NCBI GenBank assembly: GCA_023399035.1
Contig: JAEWQX010000079.1
Span: 1 to 5,599, forward strand
Length of the DNA stretch: 5,599 nt
Source: Bacillota bacterium
Lineage (GTDB): Bacteria > Bacillota > Clostridia > Clostridiales > Clostridiaceae
Direction of reading: 5' to 3'
The notes under the pieces were generated by a model. The model did not search any database, was not told the DNA's origin, and worked only from the letters and a program-made list of their open reading frames with translations. This document shows, piece after piece, positions 5,284-5,599 of this stretch. Position numbers and translations under genes: made by a program. Numbering within the stretch: position 1 is the stretch's first letter; each line of letters begins with the position of its first letter.

Positions 5284-5311
5284 ATTATACTTTAAAATAA
5301 CATTTTAGTAA
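5284..5311 (-). promoter_or_regulatory. Putative promoter of the niaR operon
   Basis: A perfect -10 TATAAT lies at 5284-5289 on the minus strand, about 37 nt before the niaR start. The -35 candidate TTACTA (5306-5311, 16-bp spacing) matches only half of the consensus, which would suit a regulated promoter. An AT-only inverted repeat (TAAAAT-AAC-ATTTTA, 5293-5307) lies in the spacer but could be chance. Confidence 0.55.
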
Positions 5312-5437
5312 TGCTTTTATTATTTCTTTGATTTTTATAAATCCTTAAATATAAAAAATTCTATATTTTATTTATGAACACTGCACTAATAAAAAATAAA
5401 TCTATTGAATCATAATGTATTTTATTTATTTTTATAC

Positions 5438-5473
5438 AAAAAAAAAGTTATGAATTAATTCATAACTTTTTTT
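5438..5473 (-). terminator. Palindromic terminator after tRNA-Ala
   Basis: Bases 5440-5473 are a perfect 34-bp palindrome centred between 5456 and 5457: an A7/T7 flank and a GTTATGAATT/AATTCATAAC core. On the minus strand the stem is followed by a run of T. It starts at the last base of the tRNA-Ala CCA and ends the tRNA transcript before the niaR operon. The symmetric shape could also stop plus-strand transcription. Confidence 0.88.
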
Positions 5474-5548
5474 GGTGGAGATAAAGAGATTCGAACTCTT
5501 GACCCCCTGCGTGCAAGGCAGGTGCTCTCCCAACTGAGCTATACCCCC
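5473..5548 (-). tRNA. tRNA-Ala(TGC)
   Basis: This 76-nt tRNA has an encoded CCA (5473-5475). The anticodon TGC (complement of 5513-5515) reads GCA and, by wobble, other alanine codons. The acceptor stem is GGGGGTA paired with TATCTCC and includes G-U pairs at G3-U70 and G5-U68; G3-U70 is the universal alanine identity element. D arm AGCTCAGTTGGGAGAGC and T loop TTCGAAT are standard. It follows the CAT tRNA by 5 nt and ends at a terminator, as in tRNA clusters at the end of clostridial rRNA operons. Confidence 0.98.
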
Positions 5549-5553
5549 ATAAA

Positions 5554-5599
5554 TGGTGGACCTTCAGGGACTCGAACCCCGGACCTACCGGTTATGAGC
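5554..5599 (-). tRNA. tRNA with CAT anticodon, 3' part (Met or Ile2)
   Basis: Only the 3' 46 nt are inside the window: the anticodon loop CTCATAA (anticodon CAT, complement of 5594-5596), the anticodon stem 3' strand CCGGT, the variable loop, the T arm CGGGG-TTCGAGT-CCCTG, the acceptor 3' strand AAGGTCC, discriminator A and CCA (5554-5556). It is not initiator tRNA by loop sequence. The acceptor strand implies C4-G69 and C5-G68, which in known Ile2 tRNAs are features read by TilS, so tRNA-Ile2 (lysidine-modified, reading AUA) is as likely as elongator Met. The 5' half lies past the right edge. Confidence 0.85.

Noticed and set aside
5293..5307. TAAAAT-AAC-ATTTTA inverted repeat as a NiaR operator
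   Set aside because: It is made of A and T except for one C in a very AT-rich region, so chance is likely, and I cannot match it to a NiaR box from memory.

Overview
The window looks like a chromosomal housekeeping segment from a low-GC Firmicute, most likely a Clostridium sensu stricto. The evidence is the very AT-rich intergenic DNA, strong AGGAGG-type ribosome binding sites, CCA-encoding tRNA genes with perfect sigma-A promoters, a T-box riboswitch in front of serS, and a NiaR-type regulator beside a clostridial GlpA-like flavoprotein. Every gene I can support lies on the minus strand, so transcription runs from the right end to the left. I recall that several clostridia carry a similar block (tRNAs, niaR-like gene, FAD oxidoreductase, serS) near the gyrA/rRNA region by the origin. 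That placement is from memory and is not shown by this sequence.

Layout in transcription order. (1) 5599-5438: the 3' part of a CAT-anticodon tRNA, then tRNA-Ala(TGC) and a long palindromic terminator; this is probably the tail of a tRNA or rRNA operon that extends past the right edge. (2) 5312-3082: a tight three-gene operon with gaps of 12 and 15 nt. It encodes a NiaR-like HTH/3H repressor, an FAD-dependent oxidoreductase of the GlpA/DAO type with a C-terminal BFD-like [2Fe-2S] domain, and a 76-aa protein matching only the C-terminal half of DUF1667. (3) 3023-1325: a sigma-A promoter, a T-box leader with its terminator, serS (divergent seryl-tRNA synthetase, 426 aa) and a strong rho-independent terminator. 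(4) 1153-221: two tandem copies of a two-gene transcription unit, each with a perfect TTGACA-N17-TATAAT promoter, tRNA-Ser(TGA), tRNA-Ser(GCT) and a terminator. (5) 220-1: AT-rich DNA with no gene that I can support. The gaps 519-846 and 1154-1324 are likewise empty AT-rich DNA.

How the parts fit: serS charges the tRNA-Ser species made from the four genes downstream, and the T-box leader lets uncharged tRNA-Ser raise serS expression. The niaR operon joins a nicotinate-responsive repressor to a redox flavoprotein, which suggests but does not prove a link to NAD status. Most of the window is ordinary. The points worth a second look are the remodelled flavoprotein module (missing partner gene, half-length DUF1667, altered substrate motifs), the duplicated tRNA-Ser units with a compensatory acceptor-stem swap and a conserved GNRA-capped leader hairpin, the divergent SerRS motif 3, and the uncertain identity of the CAT tRNA.
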